Of a stretch of 64,000 bases of DNA, positions 63,771 to 64,000 are shown piece by piece. The stretch's first letter is position 1, and each line of letters begins with the position of its first letter. A program made the position numbers and the translations under genes. The DNA comes from Bacteroidia bacterium 43-41. Lineage in GTDB: Bacteria > Bacteroidota > Bacteroidia > Bacteroidales > Dysgonomonadaceae. The DNA is taken from positions 62,001 to 126,000 of the forward strand of contig MKTD01000026.1 in the NCBI GenBank assembly GCA_001898165.1. Reading direction: 5' to 3'. The notes beneath the pieces are model-generated. The model saw only the letters and a list, made by a program, of their open reading frames with translations. It had not been told where the DNA came from and ran no database searches.

Positions 63771-63773
63771 GAA

Positions 63774-64000
63774 TTATTTTTCTCTGGAATTTCTTTTTCT
63801 GGAATCGCGTGGCTTAGCTTCTTTACCGGAGAAATTTTTACCGGATTTGAAAGATTTGGCTCCTGTATTGTCGGAACGGGGCTCCCGCCTATCTTCACGA
63901 GAGGTAGAGCGCTCACGGGATTTAAACGACTTATCGGAAGATCTATCAGGCTTAAATGGTTTGTCGAAATGCGAAGGCTTACCCGACTTAAACGAGTGAT
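63774..64000 (-). CDS. C-terminal fragment of a Ser/Arg/Lys-rich protein (start outside window)
   Basis: Only the last 75 residues are visible: HSFKSGKPSHFDKPFKPDRS, SDKSFKSRERSTSREDRRE, PRSDNTGAKSFKSGKNFSG, KEAKPRDSRKRNSREK, stop TAA at 63776-63774. The repeated (K/R)SFKSGK motif and strong basic charge are typical of unstructured RNA-binding tails on Bacteroidetes pseudouridine synthases or DEAD-box helicases; which is not decidable here. A similar tail fragment lies antisense to menE at 46833-46979. Confidence 0.75.
   Translation of the reverse strand, partial: HSFKSGKPSHFDKPFKPDRSSDKSFKSRERSTSREDRREPRSDNTGAKSFKSGKNFSGKEAKPRDSRKRNSREK

Overview
The window is a chromosomal segment of a Bacteroidales bacterium, most likely Dysgonomonadaceae-like (Proteiniphilum/Petrimonas type). 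The family placement is inferred from gene content. Support comes from a SusC/SusD polysaccharide utilisation locus, Bacteroidetes-specific families (DUF4270, DUF4292, a GT5 N-terminal-only protein, large insert-bearing LepB), very weak Shine-Dalgarno signals, and repeated Bacteroidetes sigma-ABfr promoter boxes (TAnnTTTG, sometimes with TTTG about 20 nt upstream). I see no rRNA, tRNA, insertion sequence, integrase or CRISPR array.

Region 1 (1-27.4 kb) is mostly core housekeeping: a PPC-decarboxylase flavoprotein, ligA, a barrel-like protein, a MATE exporter, a GlgA-like N-domain, a DUF4270 lipoprotein, ruvB, queG, a Wzx-type flippase with a methyltransferase-like gene, rnr, an epimerase, dapB-lepB-wbqC, gltX, a PgpH-type 7TM-HD phosphodiesterase, guaA, a TPR/PD40 protein, nfeD-floA and a nucleoside phosphorylase. 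A 19-unit heptanucleotide tandem repeat separates nfeD from floA.

Region 2 (27.5-39.7 kb) holds an M16 protease and, on the minus strand, copA with an AraC regulator carrying a CxxC HMA-like N-terminus. Next come a YefM-type antitoxin with a deleted YoeB-type toxin, a nucleoside:H+ symporter, and the conserved run dut-TPR-DUF4292-envC.

Region 3 (39.8-47.3 kb) is a tightly overlapping, visibly GC-richer menaquinone operon (menI-like, menF, menD, menB, menC, menE). An intact conserved gene lies on its left. A decayed copy of that gene and an antisense basic-tail remnant lie on its right, so the operon looks like a recombined or inserted block.

Region 4 (47.36-63.77 kb) is a polysaccharide utilisation locus. 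It contains a membrane-spanning propeller/Y_Y_Y/HTH regulator, SusC, SusD, a LamG-like surface lipoprotein, two tandem glycoamylase-like/GH144 lipoproteins, a GH3 beta-glucosidase and a GH43-like enzyme. GH144 plus GH3 suggests growth on beta-1,2-glucan, with the GH43 removing an unknown decoration. A C-terminal fragment of a Ser/Arg/Lys-rich gene closes the window and resembles the tail remnant at the other end of the locus.
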